From: JBATTK01 sp049670505
GTDB taxonomy: Bacteria > Bacteroidota > Bacteroidia > Flavobacteriales > Flavobacteriaceae
Direction: 5' to 3'
DNA length: 64,000 nucleotides
Assembly: GCA_049670505.1 (NCBI GenBank)
Contig: JBATTK010000154.1
Span: 41,806 to 105,805 of the forward strand
Positions within the stretch are counted from its first letter, which is position 1. Each line of letters begins with the position of its first letter. The position numbers and the translations under genes were made by a program. This document shows positions 1 to 8,785 of this stretch, piece by piece. Under the pieces are notes generated by a model, which had not been told where the DNA came from, searched no databases, and saw nothing but the letters and a program-made list of their open reading frames with translations.

Positions 1-408
1 GAGTAGCGCTGCACCTAACAGACCAATGATGACCCCGATAACCTGATTCCTGGTAAAAAGGATGCTAAAAGCAAAATACCCTACAAAAATGGTGAAGAGA
101 GGTACCAGGGAGTTTAGAATTGCCGCAATACTACTATCAATTTCAGTTTCTGCATAGGCAAACAGGAATACAGGTATGAAGCTTCCGACCATTCCGGAAA
201 TACCTAGCCATTTCCATTCTCGTTTGCTGATATTCCGAAGTGATTTAAACCCGATGATATATAGGAATACCGTTGCAAGAATAATACGGACAACACCTAG
301 CTGAATAGGCGTAAAACCTTCTAGGCCCTTTTTGATAAGGATATAGGAAGTTCCCCAGATAATGGACAAAATAATGAGGTAGAACCATTTTCTGTTCACA
401 TCGCTCAT
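1..408 (-). CDS. EamA/DMT-family permease, N-terminal part (runs off left edge)
   Basis: Inner-membrane drug/metabolite transporter superfamily protein; the substrate cannot be told. The frame reads from an ATG at 408 (MSDVNRKWFYLIILSIIWG) to base 1 without a stop, giving 136 codons. It shows the family signature SIIWGTSYILIKKGL in the first membrane helix, then about four hydrophobic segments, with the conserved ETEIDSSIAAIL stretch near residue 90. Full members have about 290-300 residues and ten helices, so roughly half is visible. It is divergent from the small gene at 507, with 98 bases between. Confidence 0.85.
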   Translation of the reverse strand, partial: MSDVNRKWFYLIILSIIWGTSYILIKKGLEGFTPIQLGVVRIILATVFLYIIGFKSLRNISKREWKWLGISGMVGSFIPVFLFAYAETEIDSSIAAILNSLVPLFTIFVGYFAFSILFTRNQVIGVIIGLLGAALL

Positions 409-481
409 AGCAGGCTGTTTTTTAACACAAAGGTGGTACTTTTTTTGCGATAAAAATTAGAGTTGATATCATTTACTATCG

Positions 482-489
482 TAACTTCG
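482..489 (+). promoter_or_regulatory. Possible -7 promoter box
   Basis: TAACTTCG, one mismatch from the Bacteroidota TAnnTTTG box and followed by C as in the other boxes of this window. It lies 17 bases before the ATG at 507, so the transcript would have a very short leader. No clear -33 TTG was found. Confidence 0.3.
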
Positions 490-506
490 CGGAAATTTCG
501 ATTTTG

Positions 507-881
507 ATGAAATCGTTTTACGCATACACTTTTGTAGCGCTCTATTTGCTGGCTATGATAAGGCCAGTACTTCCCTTGTTCGAATACGTTATCTATGAGG
601 ATTACATCGCCGAATTTCTATGTATCAACAAGGATAAGGTAGAGATGCAATGTAACGGTAAGTGTTATCTAATGCAAAAGCTGGAACAACAAAACGATGA
701 CAAGAAACAGAATCTCCCCAAGATTTCCATAGAAGAATACCCCATAGGTTTCATAGATATTCTTTTCCTTAAACCACAATCAGATCAGCTAGTTCAAAAG
801 GAAAGGACCGTACGATACCAAAATAACTACTTCTACTTGTACAGCGATCATTTTTTTCATCCTCCCTCCAATATTTCTTAA
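507..881 (+). CDS. Small exported protein with a CNGKC motif, function unknown
   Basis: 124 residues from the ATG at 507 (a TTG one codon earlier is less likely). Residues 5-26 form a hydrophobic signal anchor or signal peptide, so the rest probably faces the periplasm. Three cysteines are present: Cys39, and Cys49 and Cys53 in CNGKCYL. The tail carries His residues in DHFFHPP. I have the impression that similar CxGKC proteins precede outer-membrane uptake genes in other Flavobacteria, but no function is assigned. Metal or thiol chemistry is possible from the Cys/His content and from the neighbours, a Met/His-rich barrel and a TonB receptor. It is the first gene of the run ending at 6098. Confidence 0.75.
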   Translation: MKSFYAYTFVALYLLAMIRPVLPLFEYVIYEDYIAEFLCINKDKVEMQCNGKCYLMQKLEQQNDDKKQNLPKISIEEYPIGFIDILFLKPQSDQLVQKERTVRYQNNYFYLYSDHFFHPPSNIS

Positions 882-912
882 TTCAATAGCTCACGTATTG
901 CCATTTACTTTT

Positions 913-938
913 ACGGATGCCCGTAAGGGCAAAGCCGT
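913..938 (+). promoter_or_regulatory. Two-step hairpin in the leader of the barrel gene
   Basis: ACGG, then GCCC-gtaa-GGGC, then CCGT form a nested stem with a small internal loop, followed by CTTTAT. It lies 82 bases before the ATG at 1020, in the 138-base gap. It could be a weak attenuator or a processing site; no long T-run follows. Confidence 0.3.
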
Positions 939-1019
939 CTTTATATGAATTTATAAGGGAACAACGGTAACATATATGGCCATACGACCGGCAATACATT
1001 AAACCTATAAAATTTTAAG

Positions 1020-2039
1020 ATGAAAAAATATATTTCCGCCATTCTAGCAATGGCAACCGTTGCGTTGTACGCACAAGAAACCGATAAAAATACGGAAAAA
1101 TGGTCTTCTGGAAGACCGGACGGGCATGCCCCAATTTCAGTAATGGGAGACCATGTTCATAAAAAAGGAGAATGGATGTTCAGCTACAGATACATGTATA
1201 TGAATATGGAAGACCTTAAACAGGGCAGTGATGATGCATCTTTTGAAGATGCCTTGGCCGATTATATGGTAACCCCCACACGCATGCCCATGAATATGCA
1301 TATGCTGGGAGCCATGTATGCCTTGAGCGATAAGATTACTTTAATTGCGATGGGGAATTATATCTCCATGGAAATGGACCATATTACCAGAATGGGAGGT
1401 ACTTTCACAACGGAAGCTTCCGGTATAGGGGACATCCAGATTTCGGGATTGTATCAATTCTTCAATACAAATAGACAATCAATTCATGGGCAATTAGGTT
1501 TTTCCATTCCTACAGGTAGTGTTACCGAAAGTGACGTTACCCCGGCCTCCGCTCCTAACGAAACAGAACTACCCTACCCTATGCAATTGGGAAGTGGCAC
1601 TTTTGACACCCGATTGGGACTTACTTATTTAGGTCAAGCGGATTTCATTTCCTGGGGTTCCCAACTAAACGGCCTGTTCCGTTTTGGGGAAAATGAACGC
1701 GATTTCCGATACGGCAATCGCTATAGCCTAAACAATTGGTTGGGTGTAAAAACGACCGATTGGTTAAGTTTTTCCGTTAGGGTAGAAGGCCTGATCGTAG
1801 AAGAAATAGAAGGGGCGGACCCCAATCTAAATCCTATGATGGTCATTACCGCCGACACCAATAATTCCGGTGGTACGTACATCAATTCCGGAGTAGGACT
1901 CAACACCTATATCCCTAACGGGGCTTTGAAAAACTTGAGGCTTGGCTTCGAATTTGGTTTTCCCCTTTATCAGGACCTTAACGGCATTCAATTAAAGAAC
2001 AAAGAGACATTGAGCTTTGGTGCCCAATATTCTTTTTGA
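1020..2039 (+). CDS. Met/His-rich outer membrane beta-barrel (transporter-like)
   Basis: 339 residues. A clean signal peptide (MKKYISAILAMATVALYAQ) is followed by alternating amphipathic strands and a C-terminal aromatic residue (GAQYSF), as in outer-membrane barrels of the phenol-degradation MetA-like type. Metal-type side chains are unusually dense in the first half: HAPISVMGDHVHKK, YMYMNME, MNMHMLGAMY and MEMDHITRMGG. This suggests binding of soft metal ions such as copper, but that is inference. The stop codon overlaps the region of the next gene's possible TTG start; the likely ATG of the receptor is 15 bases downstream. Confidence 0.7.
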   Translation: MKKYISAILAMATVALYAQETDKNTEKWSSGRPDGHAPISVMGDHVHKKGEWMFSYRYMYMNMEDLKQGSDDASFEDALADYMVTPTRMPMNMHMLGAMYALSDKITLIAMGNYISMEMDHITRMGGTFTTEASGIGDIQISGLYQFFNTNRQSIHGQLGFSIPTGSVTESDVTPASAPNETELPYPMQLGSGTFDTRLGLTYLGQADFISWGSQLNGLFRFGENERDFRYGNRYSLNNWLGVKTTDWLSFSVRVEGLIVEEIEGADPNLNPMMVITADTNNSGGTYINSGVGLNTYIPNGALKNLRLGFEFGFPLYQDLNGIQLKNKETLSFGAQYSF

Positions 2040-2053
2040 GACAGGACAGCCTT

Positions 2054-4423
2054 ATGAGATTTATACCATTCGTAACACTTCTTTTTACGGTGTCTTTTGG
2101 AAATGCGCAAATAAATATCACCGGAACAGTAGAAAATAGGGAAGGCCAAGGGATTCCCTTGGCCCATATACGCATGCTGAATTCGGAATTGGGAACGACC
2201 ACGGATAAGCGGGGAAATTTTAATCTTTTACTCCCATCCGAAAATGTTACCTTACGGATTTCGGCCATCGGCTTTGCAACAAAGACCATAATTTTTTCTA
2301 AGGAAACCCCATTGGATATTGTCCTATTCGAAGAAATTAATCAATTGGACGATGTTGTTGTATCCGCTTTAAAAAGGGAAGAAGTGTTATTAAAAATCCC
2401 TATTGCCGTTTCCACATTAAATGCCCAAAAAGTAGTGGATACCCGTACTTGGGACTTGGGTGGACTAACCGCCTTGGTCCCCAATTATCTATACCAGGAA
2501 TCGGGGGTAGCTTTTCAAGCGATACAATCTATTCGGGGCATTCAGGTATTTAGTGAAAATCCGGCCGTGGCAACCTACGTAGATGATGTAAACAGTTTGG
2601 ATATTCTTGCTTTGGGATTTCAACTAACGGACATAGAGCGTATTGAAGTGCTTCGCGGACCACAGGGAACGCTTTTTGGTAGAAATGCTATGGGAGGAGT
2701 GGTCAACATTATCACCAAACAGCCAACGAATACCACCGAAGGTTTTTGGGAAACGGGTTTTGGCAATTTACATTTACAACGTCATAGCGTAGGTATCAAA
2801 ACCCCGCTGGTAGCGGATAAGCTTTATTTTGGGTTCAGTGGACTTTTTCAGGATAGGAACGGTTTTTTTGAGAACGATGCGTCTTTGGCGCCTGTACCAG
2901 ATCCAAGTTTGGACGGCGAAACGGTAGGCGACACCAGAAATCTTTATGGAAACTTATTTTTTAAATGGTTGATTTCGGAAAAGTTCAATGCCACCCTAAA
3001 CGTGAAATCACAAAAAGATTGGTCGAGCTCCTCGGGTTTCTTCGTTTCACAACCCAATGAGGAGGTTGCTTTTGAGAGTCCCGACAAGATTTACCTAAGT
3101 AGATTGGCCAGTCATGATCGTACCATAACCAATACGGCATTGACGCTAAAGTATAGTGCATCCGATTTTAAGCTCACTTCCATCAGCACATACCAAAACA
3201 TTGTATTAGCCTTTGAAGATGTTGATTTTCCCGGTTTCTTCCATTCATTTGTAGACAATACGATCGGGGAGAATCTACCGCCCCAAGAGGTGTGGACACA
3301 GGAATTCAGGATAAATGGGATTCGGCCAATTTCAAAAATCGATTATACGGCCGGTTTGTTCGGTTTTACGCAAAATGCATTTGAACCATCGACCAATCTC
3401 GCATTTGAAATTGACCGCAACAATTTTATAATCTCCAAAAACAAAGGTGAAAATAAAGGGGCCGCTATCTTTGGTGAGCTGACCGTGGCCCTAACGGACA
3501 AATTTTCAGTTACCGGAGGGATACGGTACGACTATGAAGAACGGAAAGCGATCTTCAACGGTTTCGGTGACCTGCTTTTTTCCAATGGAATATTGGCGGA
3601 GCTTGAGCCGGAAAGAGAAGAAAAGGGCACCTATGCGGCAATCTCGCCTAAAGTAGCCATAGCTTTTACCCCTACCGAAAATTCCAGTATCTACGCATCC
3701 TACAACCGTGGATTTAGGGCCGGAGGAATAAATGCACAACGCTTACCCGAAGGGAACAGGCAAACTTTTGATGAAGAGTATTCGGATAACTTTGAGGTAG
3801 GCTACAAGATGAACACTTTCCATAATACGTTCAATTTTTCCGCAGCGGCATTTTATATTGATTGGACTGACCTCCAATTTTTTAACCTGGTTTCTCCGGG
3901 GACATTTGCAAGGGAGAACGTTGGCGATGCCCGATCCTTGGGTTTTGAACTGGAAGCTTCCGCCATTCCCGTAAACGGGCTACAATTGGATGCCAGTTTT
4001 GGCTATACCGAAACCGAGTACAAGGACTTTGTATTGGAACGACAGGATTTTGCTACGGGAGAGCTTTTATTTGAAGAGATCAGTGGCAATAACTTGGCGA
4101 ACACACCCGGCCATACGTTATTCTTGGGTGCGCAATACACCTATCCAATCAACAAAGCGGCCCATTTGGTCTTCCGAGGGGAAATCAGAAACATCGGCGA
4201 TTATTTCACGGATATTCAAAACACCTTGGAGCAGCCCACATATACTATACTGAATGCACGTGTAGCTTTTGGTTTTAAAAGGTATACCGTGGCGTTTTGG
4301 GGTCAAAATCTCACCGATGAGACCTTTTTGTCGTTTGGCTCGCCAGATACCAGTTTTGGGAGTAGAAGTGTAAGGACCGCGGCTCCCATAACCTATGGCG
4401 CAACACTCACATATAGATTTTAA
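2054..4423 (+). CDS. TonB-dependent receptor with CarboxypepD-like N-terminal domain
   Basis: Outer-membrane active importer, 789 residues from the ATG at 2054; the frame stays open to a TTG at 2036, but the signal peptide starts at this ATG (MRFIPFVTLLFTVSFGNAQ). A carboxypeptidase-regulatory-like domain (ITGTVENREGQGIPLAHI) precedes the plug, which contains the TonB-box-like LDDVVVSALKR and the signature RIEVLRGPQGTLFGRNAMGG. A 22-strand barrel ends in YGATLTYRF. No SusD-like partner is encoded nearby, so this is not a polysaccharide SusCD pair. The neighbours (barrel, PepSY, DJ-1 lipoprotein) suggest a metal, siderophore-like or other small chelate substrate. Confidence 0.9.
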   Translation: MRFIPFVTLLFTVSFGNAQINITGTVENREGQGIPLAHIRMLNSELGTTTDKRGNFNLLLPSENVTLRISAIGFATKTIIFSKETPLDIVLFEEINQLDDVVVSALKREEVLLKIPIAVSTLNAQKVVDTRTWDLGGLTALVPNYLYQESGVAFQAIQSIRGIQVFSENPAVATYVDDVNSLDILALGFQLTDIERIEVLRGPQGTLFGRNAMGGVVNIITKQPTNTTEGFWETGFGNLHLQRHSVGIKTPLVADKLYFGFSGLFQDRNGFFENDASLAPVPDPSLDGETVGDTRNLYGNLFFKWLISEKFNATLNVKSQKDWSSSSGFFVSQPNEEVAFESPDKIYLSRLASHDRTITNTALTLKYSASDFKLTSISTYQNIVLAFEDVDFPGFFHSFVDNTIGENLPPQEVWTQEFRINGIRPISKIDYTAGLFGFTQNAFEPSTNLAFEIDRNNFIISKNKGENKGAAIFGELTVALTDKFSVTGGIRYDYEERKAIFNGFGDLLFSNGILAELEPEREEKGTYAAISPKVAIAFTPTENSSIYASYNRGFRAGGINAQRLPEGNRQTFDEEYSDNFEVGYKMNTFHNTFNFSAAAFYIDWTDLQFFNLVSPGTFARENVGDARSLGFELEASAIPVNGLQLDASFGYTETEYKDFVLERQDFATGELLFEEISGNNLANTPGHTLFLGAQYTYPINKAAHLVFRGEIRNIGDYFTDIQNTLEQPTYTILNARVAFGFKRYTVAFWGQNLTDETFLSFGSPDTSFGSRSVRTAAPITYGATLTYRF

Positions 4424-4470
4424 AAGCAGCTTTCAGGCATAGCAATGATCTTGAAAGCAACAACTAAAAA

Positions 4471-5211
4471 ATGACAAAACGAAAAGTAATTAACCGTATC
4501 CGCAAATGGCATCGATACTTGGGTCTTGTCCTGGGTATTCAATTCTTATTATGGACCCTTGGTGGATTTTATTTTAGCTGGACGAATATTAAGGAGATTC
4601 GGGGGGATCATTTAAAAAAAGAACAATCGGTTATCCCAAAGAATTTGAGATATGTTCCCCCTTCAAGTATCATCAATACTTTGCTAGAACCTTCCGAGCT
4701 TCTTTTATCGATGAAACTGACCACTATTTTGGAGGCTCCCATATATGAAATGGAATATCTTTCAGATGGAGAAAAAAAAGTTGTTTTGATCAATGCCTTG
4801 GATGGAAAAATCCGGAAACCACTTTATAAAGTGGAAGCCATACAAATAGCCCGACAGAAATTGAAGGTTCAAGGAGCAATAACCGAAGTAGTTTATTTTA
4901 CGGAGACAGGAGGCCATCATGAGTACCGCGGACGCCCCCTACCTGCCTATGCCATAACTTTTGACGCTCCTACCCATACCACGGTCTATGTTTCACAAAA
5001 TTATGGCACAGTGCAAACCTTAAGAAGTAACCAATGGCGGGTATTCGACTTTCTGTGGATGCTGCATACGATGGACTATCAGGGACGGGACAATTTCAAC
5101 AACCTGTTGTTACGCGCTTTTTCCCTATTTGGACTTTTCACCATTTTTTCCGGGTTCGCCCTCTTTTTTTTGACTTCAAAAACCTTTAATCACAAAAAAA
5201 CAAAATCATGA
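4471..5211 (+). CDS. PepSY-domain inner membrane protein
   Basis: 246 residues. An N-terminal RKWHRYLGLVLGIQF motif leads into the first membrane helix (about 17-37). A periplasmic PepSY-type region follows, and a second helix (about 210-235, FSLFGLFTIFSGFALFFL) closes the protein, after the family hallmark FDFLWMLHTMDYQGRDNF. PepSY membrane proteins commonly accompany TonB receptors for iron or other chelates, and some act as reductases that free the metal. Its stop overlaps the next start (ATGA), indicating translational coupling to the DJ-1 lipoprotein. Confidence 0.8.
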   Translation: MTKRKVINRIRKWHRYLGLVLGIQFLLWTLGGFYFSWTNIKEIRGDHLKKEQSVIPKNLRYVPPSSIINTLLEPSELLLSMKLTTILEAPIYEMEYLSDGEKKVVLINALDGKIRKPLYKVEAIQIARQKLKVQGAITEVVYFTETGGHHEYRGRPLPAYAITFDAPTHTTVYVSQNYGTVQTLRSNQWRVFDFLWMLHTMDYQGRDNFNNLLLRAFSLFGLFTIFSGFALFFLTSKTFNHKKTKS

Positions 5212-6098
5212 AAAAAATCATATACGTTGCCTGCGCAACTATCCTTGTCTTAAGTTGCCAACAACCAAAGACAACTCCGCCAAATACGGACAATCCCTTA
5301 ACTATTGCAGAAAAAAAAGTTCGAAACCTAAAATCCGATGGTTCCCCTTATTCGGAAAAAGAATTGGATGCGCTCTCCCATGATAAACTCATGGCCATTA
5401 TGTACGAAGCACCTAGGGATACCATTAAAACCATTGGTATTTTACTCTACGACGGCTATTTTAGTTTGGATGCTATGGGTCCCCATTCCGTACTGAGTAG
5501 CATGTATCCTGCAAAGACTTTTTTTATCGCTAGGGAAAAAGGAATTGTAACCAGCAATAATGGTCTTAAAACCCAAGTAGATACCACTATGGCCGATGTA
5601 ACGGAATTGGACATCCTTTTGGTTCCGGGAGGTACAAGCGAAACCTATAGGGCTACCAAGGACCGGGAACTCCTAAATTGGGTAAAAGCCATGGACCAAC
5701 GCACAAAATATACCACCAGTGTATGTACGGGATCATGGATTTTAGGTGCGGCCGGACTCCTTAAAGGTAAAAATGCGACCACCAATTGGTACAGGGCCAA
5801 AGAGAAGATGAATGCTTATGGGGCCCATTTCGTAAAGGAACGTTACACCAATGATGGAAAATACTGGACCTCTGCCGGGGTATCCGCAGGGATCGATATG
5901 AGTCTAGCATTGGTAGACCATATCATGGGTAGAAATTATGCCGATTTTGTGATGTTGAACCTGGAATACGACCCAGACCCACCTTTTGATGGAGGTGCTC
6001 CGGAAAAGGCGGATCCGGTAGTTTTGTTCATGACCCAAAAAATGTATGATCTAAGTATAGATCCTATTATTGATGCTATGGAAAAAGCTCAAAAATAA
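5208..6098 (+). CDS. DJ-1/PfpI lipoprotein resembling isonitrile hydratase
   Basis: 296 residues. A lipoprotein signal with lipobox LVLSC puts the anchor at Cys17, so this enzyme is outside the cytoplasm. A DJ-1/PfpI domain spans about 73-260. Visible are FSLDAMGP (Asp88), VPGGTSE, the nucleophile elbow SVCTGSWILGAAGLL (Cys173), SAGVSAGIDMSLAL, and EYDPDPPFDGG. The last four match isonitrile hydratase (InhA) and related DJ-1 enzymes better than PfpI protease or Hsp31. The activity is not proven; a general thiol or aldehyde role remains possible. Co-translated with the PepSY gene (4-base overlap), which is unusual company for this family. Confidence 0.75.
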   Translation: MKKIIYVACATILVLSCQQPKTTPPNTDNPLTIAEKKVRNLKSDGSPYSEKELDALSHDKLMAIMYEAPRDTIKTIGILLYDGYFSLDAMGPHSVLSSMYPAKTFFIAREKGIVTSNNGLKTQVDTTMADVTELDILLVPGGTSETYRATKDRELLNWVKAMDQRTKYTTSVCTGSWILGAAGLLKGKNATTNWYRAKEKMNAYGAHFVKERYTNDGKYWTSAGVSAGIDMSLALVDHIMGRNYADFVMLNLEYDPDPPFDGGAPEKADPVVLFMTQKMYDLSIDPIIDAMEKAQK

Positions 6099-6199
6099 TT
6101 TCAAATACGTATGGAATCAAGAGGATAAGATGCCCGTATTTTGTAAATTTGTGCTATCCTACCAATACTTTTTTTTACAGCCGAACCACCCTATTTTAG

Positions 6200-6221
6200 G
6201 GCCCAAAAATGTGTTTGGGCC
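6200..6221 (+). promoter_or_regulatory. Hairpin between the uptake locus and cydA
   Basis: GGCCCAAA and TTTGGGCC form an 8-bp perfect stem with a 6-base loop. No T-run follows on the plus strand, so it is a weak terminator at best; it could also be a protein-binding palindrome upstream of cydA. It lies in the 195-base gap before the cydA start. Confidence 0.35.
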
Positions 6222-6293
6222 AATTTATCATAGTGAGATGACCATGCCTAGACTTTTTGGCAATTATCGCCTATTTTACTTTAATTCTAAACT

Positions 6294-7673
6294 ATGGATG
6301 TAGAAATCTTATCACGTATTCAATTCGCTTTCACTATAGCCTTCCATTATATCTATCCACCTTTGAGTATCGGCCTTGGATTGCTAATGGTTCTATTTGA
6401 AAGCATGTATATAAGGACCAGAAATAAACAATACGAAACCCTAGCGCGTTTTTGGACCAGGATCTTTGCCCTCACCTTTGGTATAGGGGTTGTTACGGGG
6501 ATTGTAATGGAGTTCGAATTTGGAACCAATTGGGCGGTCTATTCCCGCTATGTAGGTGATGTTTTTGGAAGTGCACTTGCCGCGGAAGGGATTTTTGCCT
6601 TTGCCTTGGAGAGTGGTTTTTTGGGGGTACTCCTTTTCGGTTGGAACAGGGTAAAACCATGGGTGCATTGGGTTGCTACCATTGGGGTTTTCCTAGGATC
6701 TATGTTCTCGGCCGTTTGGATCGTAGTTGCCAATAGTTGGCAGCAAACTCCGGCCGGTTTCCATATTGTTGGGGAAGGACTAAATGCCAGAGCGGAAATT
6801 ACGGACTTTTGGGCCATGGTGTTTAACCCGTCCAGTGTTGATCGGATAACCCATGTTTGGTTGGGGGCACTTTTGGCGGGAGCTTTTTTAGTCCTTAGCG
6901 TGCATGCCTACTATTTATTAAAAGGCAGATTCGTAGAAATTTCTAAAAAAGCCTTCAAAATAGCTTTGGTGGTGGCTACCCTTTTTTCTTTGGGCCAACT
7001 CTTCACCGGACATAGTTCTGCCGAAGGTGTTGCTAAAAACCAACCGGCAAAGCTAGCCGCATTGGAAGGACATTTTGATGCAAGCGCCCCGGCGGACATG
7101 TATATCATGGGATGGGTAGATAAGGAGAAACAAGAAGTTACCGGACTTAAAATTCCGGGTGGACTCTCTTTTTTGATGGAATACGATTTTAACGCACCCG
7201 TGACAGGACTCAATGCCTTCCCCGAAGACGAACGTCCGTCACAGATCAATGCGGTCTTTCAGTTCTATCATATAATGGTCGCCATAGGCATGTTCCTCAT
7301 TGCTCTTTCATTGTATGCCTGTTTCCTTTGGTGGAGAGGTAAGCTTTTTGATAAACGATGGTTGTTATGGCTTTTTGTTTTCACGGCCCTGCTCCCGCAA
7401 ATTGCCAATCAGGTAGGATGGTTCGCGGCAGAAATGGGAAGACAACCCTGGGTAGTTTATGGATTGTTGCGAACCTCCGAAGCTTTTTCACAAGCAGTAA
7501 CGGCCAATCAAATTCTATTTTCTCTTATCCTCTTCTTTTTAGTGTACACCATACTATTTATACTGTTCATATATCTTTTGAACAAAAAAATAAAACACGG
7601 TCCTTATGACGAAAGTGATATAGAGGACAGGCCACTTCAAAAAAATATCTCTACTGTTTTAACCGGAAAATAA
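6294..7673 (+). CDS. cydA: Cytochrome bd quinol oxidase subunit I
   Basis: Oxidises quinol and reduces oxygen to water with hemes b558, b595 and d, without copper; integral inner-membrane subunit of 459 residues. Seen: RIQFAFTIAFHYIYPPLSIG with heme ligand His18, the EFEFGTNWAVYSRYVGDVFG stretch, and the near-invariant AAEMGRQPWVVYGLLRT. It is shorter than the roughly 520-residue E. coli subunit, which fits the short Q-loop class. cydB follows after 5 bases. High affinity for oxygen and independence from copper are family knowledge. Confidence 0.97.
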   Translation: MDVEILSRIQFAFTIAFHYIYPPLSIGLGLLMVLFESMYIRTRNKQYETLARFWTRIFALTFGIGVVTGIVMEFEFGTNWAVYSRYVGDVFGSALAAEGIFAFALESGFLGVLLFGWNRVKPWVHWVATIGVFLGSMFSAVWIVVANSWQQTPAGFHIVGEGLNARAEITDFWAMVFNPSSVDRITHVWLGALLAGAFLVLSVHAYYLLKGRFVEISKKAFKIALVVATLFSLGQLFTGHSSAEGVAKNQPAKLAALEGHFDASAPADMYIMGWVDKEKQEVTGLKIPGGLSFLMEYDFNAPVTGLNAFPEDERPSQINAVFQFYHIMVAIGMFLIALSLYACFLWWRGKLFDKRWLLWLFVFTALLPQIANQVGWFAAEMGRQPWVVYGLLRTSEAFSQAVTANQILFSLILFFLVYTILFILFIYLLNKKIKHGPYDESDIEDRPLQKNISTVLTGK

Positions 7674-7678
7674 TACAT

Positions 7679-8716
7679 ATGGAAACTTTATTAGGTTTGG
7701 ATTATCCTACATGGTGGTTTTTGGTTGTCGGGGCCTTGTTCTCTGGCTATGCCATTTTAGACGGATTTGATTTTGGTGCCGGAGCATGGCATTTGTTCTT
7801 TAAAAAAGAGCAAAGTAGACGAATAGCCCTAAATGCTGTCGGTCCTGTTTGGGATGGGAACGAGGTGTGGTTGGTTATTGGTGGAGGTGCACTTTTCGCA
7901 GGATTTCCCGTAATGTACGCAACCCTCTTCTCTTCCCTTTACATCCCTTTTATGCTGTTCCTTATCTTCATTATTTTTAGGGCCATAGCCATTGAGTTTA
8001 GAGGAAAAGAAGACATGTTATGGTGGAAAAAACTATGGGACACCTGCTATTGTATATCCAGTATAATGTTGGCATTTCTGCTGGGAGTTGTCCTTGGCAA
8101 TGTTCTTCAGGGACTTGCTATTGGTCCCGATTACAATTACCAGGGAAGCGGTTTTTTTGAGTTTTTAAATCCATATGCTCTAATGACCGGACTCACAACG
8201 CTAGGTCTTTTCATGTCACATGGAGCCATATACCTATTGTTAAAGACAGAAGGGCGTTTATTTGCCAAATTGACCCTTTTATTAAAAAGAGGGATGATTT
8301 TTTTTATGGTAAGTTTTGGGATCACCACTTTGTATACCTTGTTGTATATTCCCCATCTTTCTGATGCTTTTAAAAGCAACCCTACCCTATTTATCCTTCC
8401 CCTGATTACCTTCTTGAGCATCGCCAATGTACTGAGATTGGCAAATAAAAAACGTTTTAAATCCGCATTTCTGTTTTCGGCCATCACTATAAGTTCATTA
8501 TTGATCCTTGTAGCCGTGGAACTATATCCTACCCTATTAATATCCACTATAGACCCCGAATACAATATTGACATATACAATGCCGCTTCGTCACAAAAGG
8601 CCTTGGGTATTATGCTGACCATGACCGCTATTGGAGGTCCATTGGTCCTAGGGTATACATATTTTGTGTACCGGACATTTTGGGGTAAAGTAACCTTGGA
8701 CGAAACCAGTTATTGA
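7679..8716 (+). CDS. cydB: Cytochrome bd quinol oxidase subunit II
   Basis: Partner of CydA; 345 residues and about eight to nine membrane helices. Diagnostic motifs are YAILDGFDFGAGAWHLF near the start and NAVGPVWDGNEVWLVIGGGALFAGFP. It starts 5 bases after cydA and is co-transcribed with it. No small CydX-like reading frame was recognised in the 69 bases after it, nor cydCD in this window. Confidence 0.97.
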   Translation: METLLGLDYPTWWFLVVGALFSGYAILDGFDFGAGAWHLFFKKEQSRRIALNAVGPVWDGNEVWLVIGGGALFAGFPVMYATLFSSLYIPFMLFLIFIIFRAIAIEFRGKEDMLWWKKLWDTCYCISSIMLAFLLGVVLGNVLQGLAIGPDYNYQGSGFFEFLNPYALMTGLTTLGLFMSHGAIYLLLKTEGRLFAKLTLLLKRGMIFFMVSFGITTLYTLLYIPHLSDAFKSNPTLFILPLITFLSIANVLRLANKKRFKSAFLFSAITISSLLILVAVELYPTLLISTIDPEYNIDIYNAASSQKALGIMLTMTAIGGPLVLGYTYFVYRTFWGKVTLDETSY

Positions 8717-8785
8717 AGTTCCTTAAATAAAAATGTACGAATTAAAATCCTTATCTTAATTTTAAATCTATTTAAACTATATCAA

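Noticed and set aside
2036..2053. TTG-initiated extension of the first TonB receptor
   Set aside because: The signal peptide begins at the ATG at 2054; the extra residues RQDSL would not fit ahead of it.
2054..4423. TonB receptors as SusC of polysaccharide utilisation loci
   Set aside because: No SusD-like lipoprotein, glycoside hydrolase or sulfatase gene accompanies any of the four receptors in the window.
6070..6303. 77-codon plus-strand frame between the DJ-1 gene and cydA
   Set aside because: It overlaps the DJ-1 gene end and the cydA start, has no recognisable motif, and covers the hairpin at 6200.
8137..8622. 161-codon minus-strand frame inside cydB
   Set aside because: Antisense to conserved membrane helices of cydB.
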